A stretch of 52,669 bases of DNA from Chelativorans petroleitrophicus (GCF_025398195.1 NZ_JAODNV010000021.1:1-52669), one strand, 5' to 3'; positions 18,271 through 26,871 are shown, counted from the first letter of the stretch. The notes: generated by a model from the letters alone, not told the origin. Translations and numbers: made by a program.

Positions 18271-19437
18271 ATGGCGCGTATCGCCAGCATCGAGACGTTC
18301 CGCGTTCCGCCGCGGTGGATCTTCGTCCGAGTGACCACGGATGACGGCCTCACCGGCTGGGGCGAATCCATCATCCCGAAACGGGCGCGCGCCGTGGTGG
18401 GCGCCATCGAGGACATGGCGGCCAATCTTGCGGGCGTCGATGCCTCGCGGATCGAGGATATCGCGCAGCGGCTGCGGCGCGGTGCATTCTTTCGCCACGG
18501 CCCGGTGCTCGCCACCGCTGCGGCGGGCATCGAGCAGGCGCTGTGGGACATCAAGGGGCAGCGGGCGGGAATGCCCGTCCACGAATTCCTAGGCGGCCTC
18601 GTGCGCAAGCATGTCCGCGCCTATGCGTGGATCGGCGGCGACAGCCCCAATGATGTCGTCGAGCATGCGCGCAAGCGCATCGAGGAGGGCTTCTCGGCCG
18701 TCAAGATGAACGCGACGCCCGCGCTCGGCCATGTCGGCGAGCGGGACCTGATCGATGCCGCAGCCGCGCGCATGGGAGCGCTGCGGGACGCTTTCGGCAA
18801 CAAGCTTGATATCGCGCTGGACCTACATGGGCGCGTCCACCGCGCCGCGCTGAAGCCGTTGCTGGCGGAGCTGGAGCAGTTCCATCCCATGTGGGTGGAG
18901 GAGAGCTCGACGCCGGAGAACGAGGAAACGCTGAAGATGCTGGCGCGCGCGGCGCGCTCCATTCCCGTCGCCACTGGCGAGCGGCTGGTCTCGCGCTGGG
19001 AGTTCAAGCGGGTTCTGGATACGGGGGCGATCGACATCATCCAGCCGGACGTGTCGATCACCGGCCTGTTCGAGCTGGAGAAGATCGCCCGCATGGCCGA
19101 GGTCTACGACGTGGCCGTCGCGCCGCACTGTCCGAACGGGCCGGTTTCGCTGGCGGCCTCCCTGCAGGTGGCCTTCTGCTGCCCCAATGTGGTGATTCAG
19201 GAACAGAGCCTGGGCCTGCATTACCACGCCGGATTTGCAGGGTTGCCCAAGGCCGATCTGCTGGACTACCTCAAGGATCCTACGCCGCTTACGACGGTGG
19301 ACGGCGTTTTTGCGGTTAACGACGCTCCGGGGCTGGGTATCACGCTCGACACCGATGCGATCGAAGCCAAGCAGCAGGACTGGCGCCTGCCCGACGCCGA
19401 CTGGACGCATCCGGACGGCACCTATGCGGAATGGTGA
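18271..19437 (+). CDS. Enolase-superfamily sugar-acid dehydratase, DgoD (galactonate dehydratase)-like
   Basis: Encodes 388 residues of the mandelate-racemase subgroup. It is close to E. coli DgoD along its whole length as I recall that sequence, including the PPRW start and the DGTYAEW end. Functional residues are in place: LDLHGR near 188 (metal Asp, catalytic His), WVEES near 208, ATGERL near 236, QPDVS near 259, APHCPNG near 287 (catalytic His) and IQEQSLG near 309. It would dehydrate an aldonate to a 2-keto-3-deoxy acid, the substrate of the HpcH aldolase. Known sulfo-Entner-Doudoroff clusters use an IlvD/Edd dehydratase at this step, so an enolase-type enzyme would be a non-orthologous replacement. 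Plain galactonate remains possible. It closes the operon, 61 bases after the ATPase gene. Confidence 0.85.
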   Translation: MARIASIETFRVPPRWIFVRVTTDDGLTGWGESIIPKRARAVVGAIEDMAANLAGVDASRIEDIAQRLRRGAFFRHGPVLATAAAGIEQALWDIKGQRAGMPVHEFLGGLVRKHVRAYAWIGGDSPNDVVEHARKRIEEGFSAVKMNATPALGHVGERDLIDAAAARMGALRDAFGNKLDIALDLHGRVHRAALKPLLAELEQFHPMWVEESSTPENEETLKMLARAARSIPVATGERLVSRWEFKRVLDTGAIDIIQPDVSITGLFELEKIARMAEVYDVAVAPHCPNGPVSLAASLQVAFCCPNVVIQEQSLGLHYHAGFAGLPKADLLDYLKDPTPLTTVDGVFAVNDAPGLGITLDTDAIEAKQQDWRLPDADWTHPDGTYAEW

Positions 19438-19486
19438 GGGATTTCAGTCCTCGGCTACGCCGTCGCGTTGGCGCCTGTTCCGTCCG

Positions 19487-20653
19487 TCAGAGCGTGCGGT
19501 AGCGCGCGATCGTCTCCTCACGAGGGACGATCCCTAGGCCCGGCTCCGATGGCAGCTTCACGCTTCCGTCCGCGATTTCCGGGAAGGGCGGCAGAAGCTC
19601 GCGCTGCAGCGGGTTGTCGTTGACATCGACCTCCAACATCCCGTCGCCGCCTGCCGCTTTCAGCAGATGCGCGGAGGCAAGAAGCCCAACGCCCGCGCCG
19701 AGGAAGTGGGGGCAATAGCGCCTGCCTGCCTCGAGAATGCGCTGGGCGGCGCGCCGGCAGCCGGAGACGCCGCCCCATTTCGCAAGGTCCGGCTGGATGA
19801 CACCCACTGCGTTGCTTTGAACCATCTCGTCGAAGCTGGAGAGCCCGCGCAGATTTTCTCCCGCGGCCAGCGGGATCGTCGTCTTCTGCGCGAGGGTCTG
19901 CCATTCGGACAGAGGCCGGTCCGCCGCAAGCGGCTCTTCCAGCCATTGCGGTGCGAAAGGCTCGAGCGCGCGGGCCATCTCGATTGCCTTGTCCAAATCC
20001 CAAGCCTGGTTCGCGTCAACCATGAAAGGCATGTCCGGACCGATGACCGCGCGCACGCGGGCGGCATTTTCAAGATCAGTCTCCCGGCTGAAACCGACCT
20101 TCAGCTTGAACGCCCTGAAGCCGCGCGCGTGTTGAGCTTCCACGACCCTCTCTGGCGCCTCCGGATTGATGCCGCTGGCATAGGCGGGAACCTGCGGCGC
20201 TCCCCTGCCGCCGAGCACCTGCCAGAGAGGCTTGCCGAGCCTTTTGGCGGCAATGTCCCACAAGGCAATATCCACTCCGGCGATGGCTTGCGCGAATGGG
20301 CCTGCTTCCCCCGACTGAAGAGCAAGCAGCCGCGTGCGGGAGGAGAGTTCGGCAAAGATGGCTTCCGGATTCTCCACCGTCCTGCCTTTGAGCAGCGGCA
20401 GCAGGATCGAATTTATGAGGCGTGCGCGGTGCTCGGCGCCGACCGAGGGAAAATTGCACCAGACTTCTCCCCAACCGACCGTTCCCGTCTCATCGGTTAT
20501 ACGGATGAGTACGGCGGGGCGGTCGTGCATCGTGCCGAAGGCGGTGCGGATCGGATAGGGCGTCGGTGCGCGCAACACGAGCGCCTCTCCATCCATGACG
20601 GTGAAGGTGCGGAAGCCTGTCGCCTCGCGGGCGGCGGAAACGGAGGTATTCAT
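19487..20653 (-). CDS. Mandelate racemase/muconate lactonising enzyme family protein
   Basis: Encodes 388 residues of the enolase superfamily. The catalytic KxK is in FKLKVGF near residue 180, metal ligands are in MVDANQAWD near 211, EEPL near 237 and AAGENL near 262, and the C-terminal QPDLAKWGG and CPHFLGAG (His) are visible. These enzymes racemise, cycloisomerise or dehydrate carboxylic acids by removing the alpha proton. It is the last gene of a minus-strand operon with a tripartite tricarboxylate transporter and overlaps tctB by four bases. The transporter probably brings in its substrate, an organic or sugar acid. It is convergent with, and only distantly like, the DgoD-type gene. The exact reaction is unknown. 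Confidence 0.85.
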   Translation of the reverse strand: MNTSVSAAREATGFRTFTVMDGEALVLRAPTPYPIRTAFGTMHDRPAVLIRITDETGTVGWGEVWCNFPSVGAEHRARLINSILLPLLKGRTVENPEAIFAELSSRTRLLALQSGEAGPFAQAIAGVDIALWDIAAKRLGKPLWQVLGGRGAPQVPAYASGINPEAPERVVEAQHARGFRAFKLKVGFSRETDLENAARVRAVIGPDMPFMVDANQAWDLDKAIEMARALEPFAPQWLEEPLAADRPLSEWQTLAQKTTIPLAAGENLRGLSSFDEMVQSNAVGVIQPDLAKWGGVSGCRRAAQRILEAGRRYCPHFLGAGVGLLASAHLLKAAGGDGMLEVDVNDNPLQRELLPPFPEIADGSVKLPSEPGLGIVPREETIARYRTL

Positions 20654-21108
20654 AGGGGAAGCAATCCCTTCGGCAGGGGCACGTTCAACAGCTGCGAGAA
20701 TATGAAGCAGAAAAGTCCGACACTGATCACCGTAGCCAGGGCGAAGGAAAGCCAGCGGCGGACGGACCAGTCATCATATTTCGCCACCATTCCCACGGCG
20801 GCAAATCCCAACAGGGAGGCAACCAGGAATCCGGCGACGGGAACGAGGGCAAGCCAGGCGACCATGGAAACCACCAGCGCCAGCCGTCTTGCATTCGAGC
20901 CGGTGCCGGATTTCGGCGGCTTCTGACGACCGAGGAAAATCAAGAGGGTGAGCGCGGCTGCCGCGACGATGAGCACGATGGCAATGAATCGCGGGAACAC
21001 CGAGGCGAGCGGCGAAAAGCGCTGAGCCTCCCAAACTACATAGACTGCAAGGCCTGCCGAGCCGGCCGCCAGCACGAGCCCGGAACGGTCCATTTCACGC
21101 GCCTTCAT
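20650..21108 (-). CDS. Tripartite tricarboxylate transporter small membrane subunit TctB
   Basis: Encodes 152 residues with four hydrophobic spans, the size and layout of TctB. ATG 21108 follows AAGGAGG by seven bases and overlaps the tctA end by 14 bases. Its stop overlaps the racemase-family start (ATGA). It supports the large TctA subunit in proton- or sodium-driven uptake. Confidence 0.85.
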   Translation of the reverse strand: MKAREMDRSGLVLAAGSAGLAVYVVWEAQRFSPLASVFPRFIAIVLIVAAAALTLLIFLGRQKPPKSGTGSNARRLALVVSMVAWLALVPVAGFLVASLLGFAAVGMVAKYDDWSVRRWLSFALATVISVGLFCFIFSQLLNVPLPKGLLPL

Positions 21109-22606
21109 CGGGCACCCTCCTTGCGAAACGTGCGGTTATGGCCGGATAGAACAAGACCAGGAGTGCGACGCAGATGATCGCGATCGAGATCGGCCGTCCA
21201 AAAAACATGCCGAGGACGTTGCCGGTGGCGTTGCCGATCAGCCATGCCTGGACGAAGCCCTGTTCGGCAATGGGGCCGAGCACGAGGCCGAGGACGATCG
21301 GGGCGGGAGGCACGCCCATCTTCTGCAGTATCCAACCGACGCCGCCGAGCCCGAGCATCAGCCAGACCTCATAAATGTTGTTGTGAACGGCATAGGTACC
21401 GAGGATGGTGAGGAAGGCGATGCCCGGCGCTAGAATGGCCTTGGGAATGACGATGATGGAGCGGTAGAAGTAGCGGCCCAGGATCAGACCGACGGGCAGC
21501 ATCATGATCGTCGCGATGATCAGCCCGAACATGAAAGTGTAGACGATCGAACTCTGATTGCTGAACAGGTTCGGTCCGATGCGCACGCCGTGGACAAGAA
21601 GCGCTCCCAGGATGATCGCATCCGCCGGGGTGCCGGGGATGCCGAGCGTCAGGGTCGGTATCAGGCCGCCGCCCACCGTAGCATTGTTGGCGCTCTCGGA
21701 GGCGATAAGCCCGTCAGGCTCGCCCTTGCCGAAATTCTGCGGGCGCTTCGAGGCGCGCCGCGCTTCGGCATAGGCGATCAGCGAGGCGACAGGCCCACCG
21801 GCCGCCGGCAGGATGCCGATAATCGTGCCGAGCGCGGAGCTGCGCAGCATGTTCCATTTGCTTTTCCAGGCGATCGAGAGCGCTTCCTTCAGCCGGAATC
21901 CGCGCACATCGGAACTCATCTTCAGATGCGCCTCCGGCGTGGCGACCAGGTCGATCAGGACGGGGATACAGAAAAGGCCGATGAGCCCCACGATCACATC
22001 AACGCCGCCAAGCAGGGTCGTCGTGCCGAAGACAAATCGGGTATCGCCGCCAACGATGGCCGTTCCCACCAATGCGATGAGCAGTCCGAAGCAGCACCCG
22101 ATCAGGCCCTTGATAAGGCTGCCTTCCGACAGGGCCGCGACCAGCGTGAGGCCGAGAATGGCGAGCCAGAAATATTCAACCGGCCCGAAAGCAAGCGCCA
22201 CCTTCGCAAGCAGGGGACTGATGAACAGCAGGGCGAGAGCGCCGACTATGCCGCCAAAGACGGATGCCAGAACGGCCAGTGTCAGGGCGAGGTCGCCGTC
22301 GCCGCGTTTCGCCATCGGAAAGCCGTCCAGCGTCGTGGCGATGGAGGAGGGCGTTCCCGGCGTGTTGATGAGAATTGCTGCGTAGCATCCTCCATAGATG
22401 CCGCCCGTGTAGATAGCACCGAGCGCGATGAGCGCCGAGGAGGGCTCCAGCGTGAAGGTGAGGGGAGTCAGCACCGCTATGGCCATCGTCGCCGTCAGGC
22501 CGGGCAGCGCGCCGATGACGGTGCCGGCGGTAACGCCGGCAAGCGCCAGAAGGAGATTGGCCACCGAGAGGGAGGCGGCAAGGTGCTCCAAGATCATGAT
22601 TGCCAC
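21095..22606 (-). CDS. Tripartite tricarboxylate transporter large subunit TctA
   Basis: Encodes about 503 residues with many membrane spans. The family signature GALPGLTATMAIAVLTPLTF is near residue 33, and YGGCYAAILINTPGTPSSI follows near 70. A second GIPGTPADAIILGALLVHG repeat lies near 324. GTG 22606 is the longest start and ATG 22597 is equally possible; neither has a strong ribosome site. It is the main channel of the transporter whose binding protein is encoded upstream. The substrate is likely a carboxylate or sulfonate acid. A transporter of this type takes up sulfolactate in some marine bacteria, but I cannot decide that here. Confidence 0.9.
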   Translation of the reverse strand: MAIMILEHLAASLSVANLLLALAGVTAGTVIGALPGLTATMAIAVLTPLTFTLEPSSALIALGAIYTGGIYGGCYAAILINTPGTPSSIATTLDGFPMAKRGDGDLALTLAVLASVFGGIVGALALLFISPLLAKVALAFGPVEYFWLAILGLTLVAALSEGSLIKGLIGCCFGLLIALVGTAIVGGDTRFVFGTTTLLGGVDVIVGLIGLFCIPVLIDLVATPEAHLKMSSDVRGFRLKEALSIAWKSKWNMLRSSALGTIIGILPAAGGPVASLIAYAEARRASKRPQNFGKGEPDGLIASESANNATVGGGLIPTLTLGIPGTPADAIILGALLVHGVRIGPNLFSNQSSIVYTFMFGLIIATIMMLPVGLILGRYFYRSIIVIPKAILAPGIAFLTILGTYAVHNNIYEVWLMLGLGGVGWILQKMGVPPAPIVLGLVLGPIAEQGFVQAWLIGNATGNVLGMFFGRPISIAIICVALLVLFYPAITARFARRVPDEGA

Positions 22607-22621
22607 AGGGTCTCGGTTGAT

Positions 22622-22656
22622 GCCTCCGGCCGGATTCCCGCGCCGGAGGCTTTTTT
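22622..22656. terminator. Hairpin between tctC and tctA
   Basis: GCCTCCGGC (22622-22630) pairs exactly with GCCGGAGGC (22642-22650). The six T bases (22651-22656) lie on the plus-strand side, so for the minus-strand operon this is an internal hairpin after the binding-protein gene. Such structures often stabilise the binding-protein mRNA and lower permease expression. Confidence 0.55.
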
Positions 22657-22665
22657 CGGTTGCGA

Positions 22666-23628
22666 TTACTTCACGAGCCCGAGGAGCTTGCCAACCTCGA
22701 TATATTCCGCGCCGAGCTCGCTCATGAACTCGTCCATCACCTCATAGCCGATATCAACGAGCACATAGCCGCCCTCTTCCATCCTGCTGCGGAAGTCCGG
22801 GTCGCTGTTGATCTGGGAAAAGATGTCAGAAAGCTGCTGGCGCAGTTCCTCCGGCGTGTCCTTCGGCACGGCGATGCCGCGATGGGCGCCGCCGACGAGA
22901 TCGATGCCCTTCTCCTTGAAGGTGGGCACGTCGGGGAACAGCGGATGGCGTTCCTCCATGGCGACGGCGAGCATCCGCACATTCTCGCCCTGTTCCGCCG
23001 CGACGGTCGTGAAGCCCCATTGCGCGCGGACCTGATTGCCGAGAAGGGCGGCTGTGGTCGCGGCGGTGCCGGTGAAGGGAACATAGGTCGTCACGATGCC
23101 TGCGGCCTTGTCGAAGGTGAGCTGCGCCACCTGGTTTGCCGAGTTCGAGCCCGTTCCGGCGACGGTAATCGCGCCGGGCGCCGCCTTGGCCTCGGCGATG
23201 TAGTCCTCAAGGGTCTCAATCGGGCTGTCCGCCGGAACGATGAGCGCATGGGGCGTAAGCTGGAAGACATTGAGAACAGTAATGTCTTCCGTCTTGTAGC
23301 CGACGGTGCCCTCCATGGGCTGAAGGAAGAGGTGAGGCAGGTTGATCCCCATGATGAGGTGCCCATCGGCCTGCATGCCGTTGAGCTGCGACCAGGCGGT
23401 GGCTCCGCCCGCACCGACCATGTACTGGATCACGAAATTCTGGCCGGTGATCTTCTGAAAGGGCCCTTCCTGTAGGCGGGCCGTCACATCGGACTCGCCG
23501 CCCGCGTTGAAGGGGATGATGTAGGTCACTTCCCTGTCAGGGAACGCAGCGGCCGGCTGAGCCACACCCAGGCCCAGCGCGAGCAGCGCCGAGAAGGTCA
23601 AGGTCTTGCAGAAGTCAAAATATGCCAT
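22666..23628 (-). CDS. Bug/TctC-family periplasmic binding protein
   Basis: Encodes 320 residues. The signal peptide spans residues 1-28 with likely cleavage after AAA. The mature start FPDREVTYIIPFNAGGESDVTAR matches the usual FP-x-(K/R)-P-I-x-x-I-VPF-x-AGG-x-D opening of Bug proteins, although this one has IIPFNAGGESD. GGAGG lies just before ATG 23628. It binds the transported acid in the periplasm for TctA/TctB. It is the first structural gene after the regulator, 24 bases away. Confidence 0.9.
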   Translation of the reverse strand: MAYFDFCKTLTFSALLALGLGVAQPAAAFPDREVTYIIPFNAGGESDVTARLQEGPFQKITGQNFVIQYMVGAGGATAWSQLNGMQADGHLIMGINLPHLFLQPMEGTVGYKTEDITVLNVFQLTPHALIVPADSPIETLEDYIAEAKAAPGAITVAGTGSNSANQVAQLTFDKAAGIVTTYVPFTGTAATTAALLGNQVRAQWGFTTVAAEQGENVRMLAVAMEERHPLFPDVPTFKEKGIDLVGGAHRGIAVPKDTPEELRQQLSDIFSQINSDPDFRSRMEEGGYVLVDIGYEVMDEFMSELGAEYIEVGKLLGLVK

Positions 23629-23652
23629 CAGTTCCTCCCGGTTTGAAAAAGG

Positions 23653-24402
23653 TCAGGTCCGTCCCCGATTGAGAAGGTCGATCTCCAGCCGCACCGCGTC
23701 GCCGCGATAGATAAGGTCCGCGCAGTAGATCGCGACCCCTTCCTCGTCCTGGATGACGCGGCGAACCTCGGCGGTCGGAGCGTTGAGAGGCAATCCCAGA
23801 TGGGGGGCGGTTTCCACATCCGCCGTGCCGATCGTAAGCGTCTGGCGTGCCCTGCCAATCCTCACGCCGCCGATGGTTTCGAGCAGGGGCAGGACGATGT
23901 GGTTCCGGAACGTTTCGGGCGCGTGGTCGTAGACGCGCTTGTCGAGATAGACGTCCAGCAGGCAGTAGGGCTCGCCGTTCCGGCTGTGAACGCGCCGCAT
24001 GTATTGGTAGCCGGGCGCCAGGATGCCCTCGCCGGGCTCTATCTTCGGCGGCCGTTCGGCGTCTTCAAGCGCGAGCATGCGGGGCGACAGCTCCCGGACG
24101 CTTGCCAGAATATCCGCCCAATCGGCGCCCAGTTGCAGCCAGCGCCGCTCCGGCAGGATCTTGGCCACAAACGTGCCGCGCCCCTGCTGCCGGATCAGGA
24201 GGCCCTCCATCTCGAGGATCTCGACGGCCTGCCGGACCGTCACTCTGGCCACGTCGAAGGCGCGTACCAGTTCCTCAAGAGACGGTATCCGGCTGCCCGG
24301 CGCCCATTCTCCCGACTCGATGCGCCTGCGCATGAGCGACGCGATCTGGCTGTAGAGAGGCTTTCCATCCAGCCTGAATTTCAGCGGGGCAACGGCCGAC
24401 AC
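23653..24402 (-). CDS. GntR/HutC-type (UTRA) regulator of the TctCAB operon
   Basis: Encodes 249 residues. The winged helix occupies residues 12-80 (SLEELVRAFDVARVTVRQAV, QQGRGTFVA), and a UTRA effector domain follows. GTG 24402 is chosen because it places the first helix at the usual distance from the N-terminus. The longer open frame upstream is arginine- and proline-rich and has no homology I recognise. It is transcribed in the same direction as tctC-tctA-tctB and the racemase-family gene, so it probably controls its own operon. An 8-bp palindrome at 24421-24428 could be part of its operator. Confidence 0.8.
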   Translation of the reverse strand: MSAVAPLKFRLDGKPLYSQIASLMRRRIESGEWAPGSRIPSLEELVRAFDVARVTVRQAVEILEMEGLLIRQQGRGTFVAKILPERRWLQLGADWADILASVRELSPRMLALEDAERPPKIEPGEGILAPGYQYMRRVHSRNGEPYCLLDVYLDKRVYDHAPETFRNHIVLPLLETIGGVRIGRARQTLTIGTADVETAPHLGLPLNAPTAEVRRVIQDEEGVAIYCADLIYRGDAVRLEIDLLNRGRT

Positions 24403-24420
24403 GATCCCGTCACAAAAATA

Positions 24421-24428
24421 AGACGTCT
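24421..24428. promoter_or_regulatory. Possible operator before the TctCAB-operon regulator
   Basis: The palindrome AGACGTCT lies about 20 bases upstream of the GTG start, inside an AT-rich stretch (24411-24450) that stands out from its surroundings. It differs from the 21-bp sulfonate operator. No second copy was seen. Confidence 0.3.
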
Positions 24429-24562
24429 GCAAAATAGTATGACTTTGAGAGGGAGGAGTCAAATTCCGGCCGGCCGGGCAATGCAGTGACCCGGCTTCAG
24501 GTTCCCTGAATAGTGAATGGATGGACTGCGGCTTCAGCGGAGCGCTGTCGCTGAAGAAGCTG

Positions 24563-25519
24563 TCAGGCGTCATAGCCAATGCGAAAGCCAGCGTGCGAGC
24601 TCGACGTGTCCGGCGGGCGGCCCATCCGGGCGGCGATGCGGTAGCGGTGGCAATAGGTGCGGTGGCAGAGGAAAGACCCGCCTTTGAGCAGCCTTTCACC
24701 GTCCCGCCGCGCGGCGGCGTCGCGCGCCTTGCCAGCCGCACTTAGGGAGCGCACGCGGAACGGGTCCGCGCACCATTCCCAACAATTCCCGGCCATGTTG
24801 AAGAGGCCGTAGCCGTTCGGTTCGAAAGCGTCTACAGGTGCGGTCGTCTCATAGCCGTCGGTGACCAGATTGTGGTCGGGGAACCGCCCCTGCCAGATAT
24901 TGCAGCGCGGCGCATCGTCGGGCGGGTCTTCGTTTCCCCAGGGATAGATGACGTCCTTTCCTCCGCGGGCGGCGAATTCCCATTCGGCTTCCGTAAGCAG
25001 CCGCCCGCCCGCCCATTGGGCAAAAGCCGCCGCGTCATTCCAGCTGACGTGGACCACCGGGTGGTCCAGGATGTCGTCAATGGACGATCCGGGACCGGCA
25101 GGATGCCGCCAGTCGGCGCCATCCACCCTGTGCCACCAGGGCACTTCGGCCACACGGAGCGTGTTGGCGCGCTGCTCCGGGTCGAGGGCGTCCTTGAAGA
25201 CGAAGGACCAGCCGAAGGTTTCCGCCTCCGTCCTGTAGCCGGTGGCTTCCACGAACTCGGCGAAGCGCCTGTTGGTGACGGCGAACCGCTCGATGCCGAA
25301 CGGGCGCACTCTTGCTGGCCGGCGCTCCTCGCCATCTCCTTTTATGACCACCCGGGTCGTGCCGCAGTAGCTGCGCCCCCCTTCAAGCCAGACGATGTCT
25401 TCCGAAGGGGGCTTGCCTTTCGACCCGCACGCGCGCTGCTGTTGCTTTTCCGGCCCCGACTGCACCTTGGCCTCAGCAGGCTGGCTCTGACGGCCTGGGG
25501 CACAGCAGCTGTCTTTCAT
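24563..25519 (-). CDS. Formylglycine-generating enzyme (sulfatase-modifying factor)
   Basis: Encodes 318 residues of the SUMF1/FGE family. Two catalytic cysteines are in [18 protein letters not shown] near residue 285, matching true FGEs rather than catalysis-dead SUMF1-domain proteins. Other marks are [28 protein letters not shown] and GNCWEWC. The N-terminal MKDSCCAPG is also typical of bacterial FGEs. Using oxygen and copper, it converts the active-site cysteine of type I sulfatases to formylglycine. No sulfatase lies in the window, so its client is encoded elsewhere. ATG 25519 is preferred to the longer frame, which lacks FGE similarity. Confidence 0.88.
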   Translation of the reverse strand: MKDSCCAPGRQSQPAEAKVQSGPEKQQQRACGSKGKPPSEDIVWLEGGRSYCGTTRVVIKGDGEERRPARVRPFGIERFAVTNRRFAEFVEATGYRTEAETFGWSFVFKDALDPEQRANTLRVAEVPWWHRVDGADWRHPAGPGSSIDDILDHPVVHVSWNDAAAFAQWAGGRLLTEAEWEFAARGGKDVIYPWGNEDPPDDAPRCNIWQGRFPDHNLVTDGYETTAPVDAFEPNGYGLFNMAGNCWEWCADPFRVRSLSAAGKARDAAARRDGERLLKGGSFLCHRTYCHRYRIAARMGRPPDTSSSHAGFRIGYDA

Positions 25520-25769
25520 CGATCCGCCCTTTGATTGGTACCTTTCACGGCCGGACGGCCATTCTGCAAACAGGTTTGGCCGGTCGCGGCCAAAGTCAAG
25601 CCGGGCATGCCCGCTGCTCGCGGTTACCAAGAGCGCACCCGCTTCGAATTTGCAACCGCCAAAGATGCGGCAGAGAACCATAGAGGGCGGCACACTCGCT
25701 GGCATTTATCCCCGCGTCCACGGTAAGCCTTATCCTTTTTGCGGAGCCGAACGCGAGAGGAAATCCGTC

Positions 25770-26840
25770 ATGGAAGAGACCGCAAATCTCAAACTGCCCT
25801 TCATCCTGCCTTCCCAGGCGCAGAAGCACGTCACCCACAATGAAAGCCTGCAGCTTCTCGACGCGATCGTGCAGCTTGGCGTGCTCGACCGCGATCTGAC
25901 TGCGCCTCCCGCCGAACCTGCCGAGGGTGACCGGTACATCATCGCATCCCCAGCCACCGGAGCATGGGAAGGCCGCGAGGGCGAGATCGCGGCGTTTCAG
26001 GACGGAGCCTGGAACTTCCTTTCGCCACGCCCCGGCTGGCGCGCATGGATTGTGGACGAGCAGGCCCTTCTGGTCTGGGACGGGAGCAGCTGGATCGATA
26101 TCCTGAAGCAGATTCAGCATGTGGAGCTCCTGGGTATCGGAACCGAGGCGGACGCGCAGAACGTCTTCGCCGCCAAGCTGAACAAGGCGTTGTGGGCCGC
26201 GCGCATCGAGGCCGAAGGAGGTGACGGCAATCTGCGTTACACGCTGAACAAAGAGGGCCCCCAGAAGGTGCTTTCCTTGCTTATGCAATCCGGGTGGTCC
26301 GGGCGCGCGGAGGTCGGCCTTGCAGGTTCCGACGATCTTTCGATCAGGGTCAGCCCGGACGGCAGCCAGTGGCACGAGGCGCTTCATGTGGACCGGCAAA
26401 GCGGCATCGTCTCCACGCAGGCCCTGCCGCGCTTCAAGGCCTACACCAATTACGACAACTATGTGGGCGTAGGGGTGTGGACGAAGATCGGCATCAACAA
26501 CGCCGACTATAATGAACAGGGTTGTTTCGATGCGGGCACGAACCGGTTTATTGCGCCGGTCGATGGTACGTATCTGTTCGGGGCATCGCTGCTCTACAAG
26601 ATCAATTACAGTGCGGACGCGCGCATGAGCGCGAGGCTGGTGTTGAACGGCGCCACGGAAGTCAAAGGTTCGCGGGGAGAGATTTCAGGCCCGCATGAGT
26701 CCCTTCTAACGGCATTGTGCCTTTCCACCCTCGTTACTCTGGAGAAGGACGATGCGGTTGAACTGCAGGGCTGTTTCCGCGGAGCGGACGGCTATTTTGC
26801 AGCCGACGGCACAACCTTCTGGGGTTTGAAGGTGGGTTAG
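25770..26840 (+). CDS. DUF2793 protein with C1q-like C-terminal domain
   Basis: Encodes 356 residues. Residues 5-105 match DUF2793 (LPFILPSQAQKHVTHNESLQ, then RPGWRAWIVDEQ), a domain found in phage-tail and gene-transfer-agent-related proteins of alphaproteobacteria. The last 130 residues read as a C1q/TNF-like jelly roll, with FIAPVDGTYLFGASLL near 271 and a terminal FWGLKVG. Such trimeric tips bind surfaces, so a receptor- or capsule-binding role is inferred. ATG 25770 has GAGG about ten bases upstream; earlier methionines lack a site. No other phage or agent gene is present, so it is either an orphan or part of a dispersed system. Confidence 0.75.
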   Translation: MEETANLKLPFILPSQAQKHVTHNESLQLLDAIVQLGVLDRDLTAPPAEPAEGDRYIIASPATGAWEGREGEIAAFQDGAWNFLSPRPGWRAWIVDEQALLVWDGSSWIDILKQIQHVELLGIGTEADAQNVFAAKLNKALWAARIEAEGGDGNLRYTLNKEGPQKVLSLLMQSGWSGRAEVGLAGSDDLSIRVSPDGSQWHEALHVDRQSGIVSTQALPRFKAYTNYDNYVGVGVWTKIGINNADYNEQGCFDAGTNRFIAPVDGTYLFGASLLYKINYSADARMSARLVLNGATEVKGSRGEISGPHESLLTALCLSTLVTLEKDDAVELQGCFRGADGYFAADGTTFWGLKVG

Positions 26841-26847
26841 CCGAATA

Positions 26848-26871
26848 GGGGCCCTCCCGCAGGAGGGCCCC
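26848..26871. terminator. Bidirectional hairpin between convergent genes
   Basis: GGGGCCCTCC (26848-26857) pairs perfectly with GGAGGGCCCC (26862-26871) around a CGCA loop, in the 44 bases between the DUF2793 gene and the phosphomannomutase gene. It can end transcription from both sides. Confidence 0.7.

Noticed and set aside
16773-18608. 611-codon minus-strand open frame
   Set aside because: It lies opposite the SDR, ATPase and dehydratase genes and has no recognisable domain.
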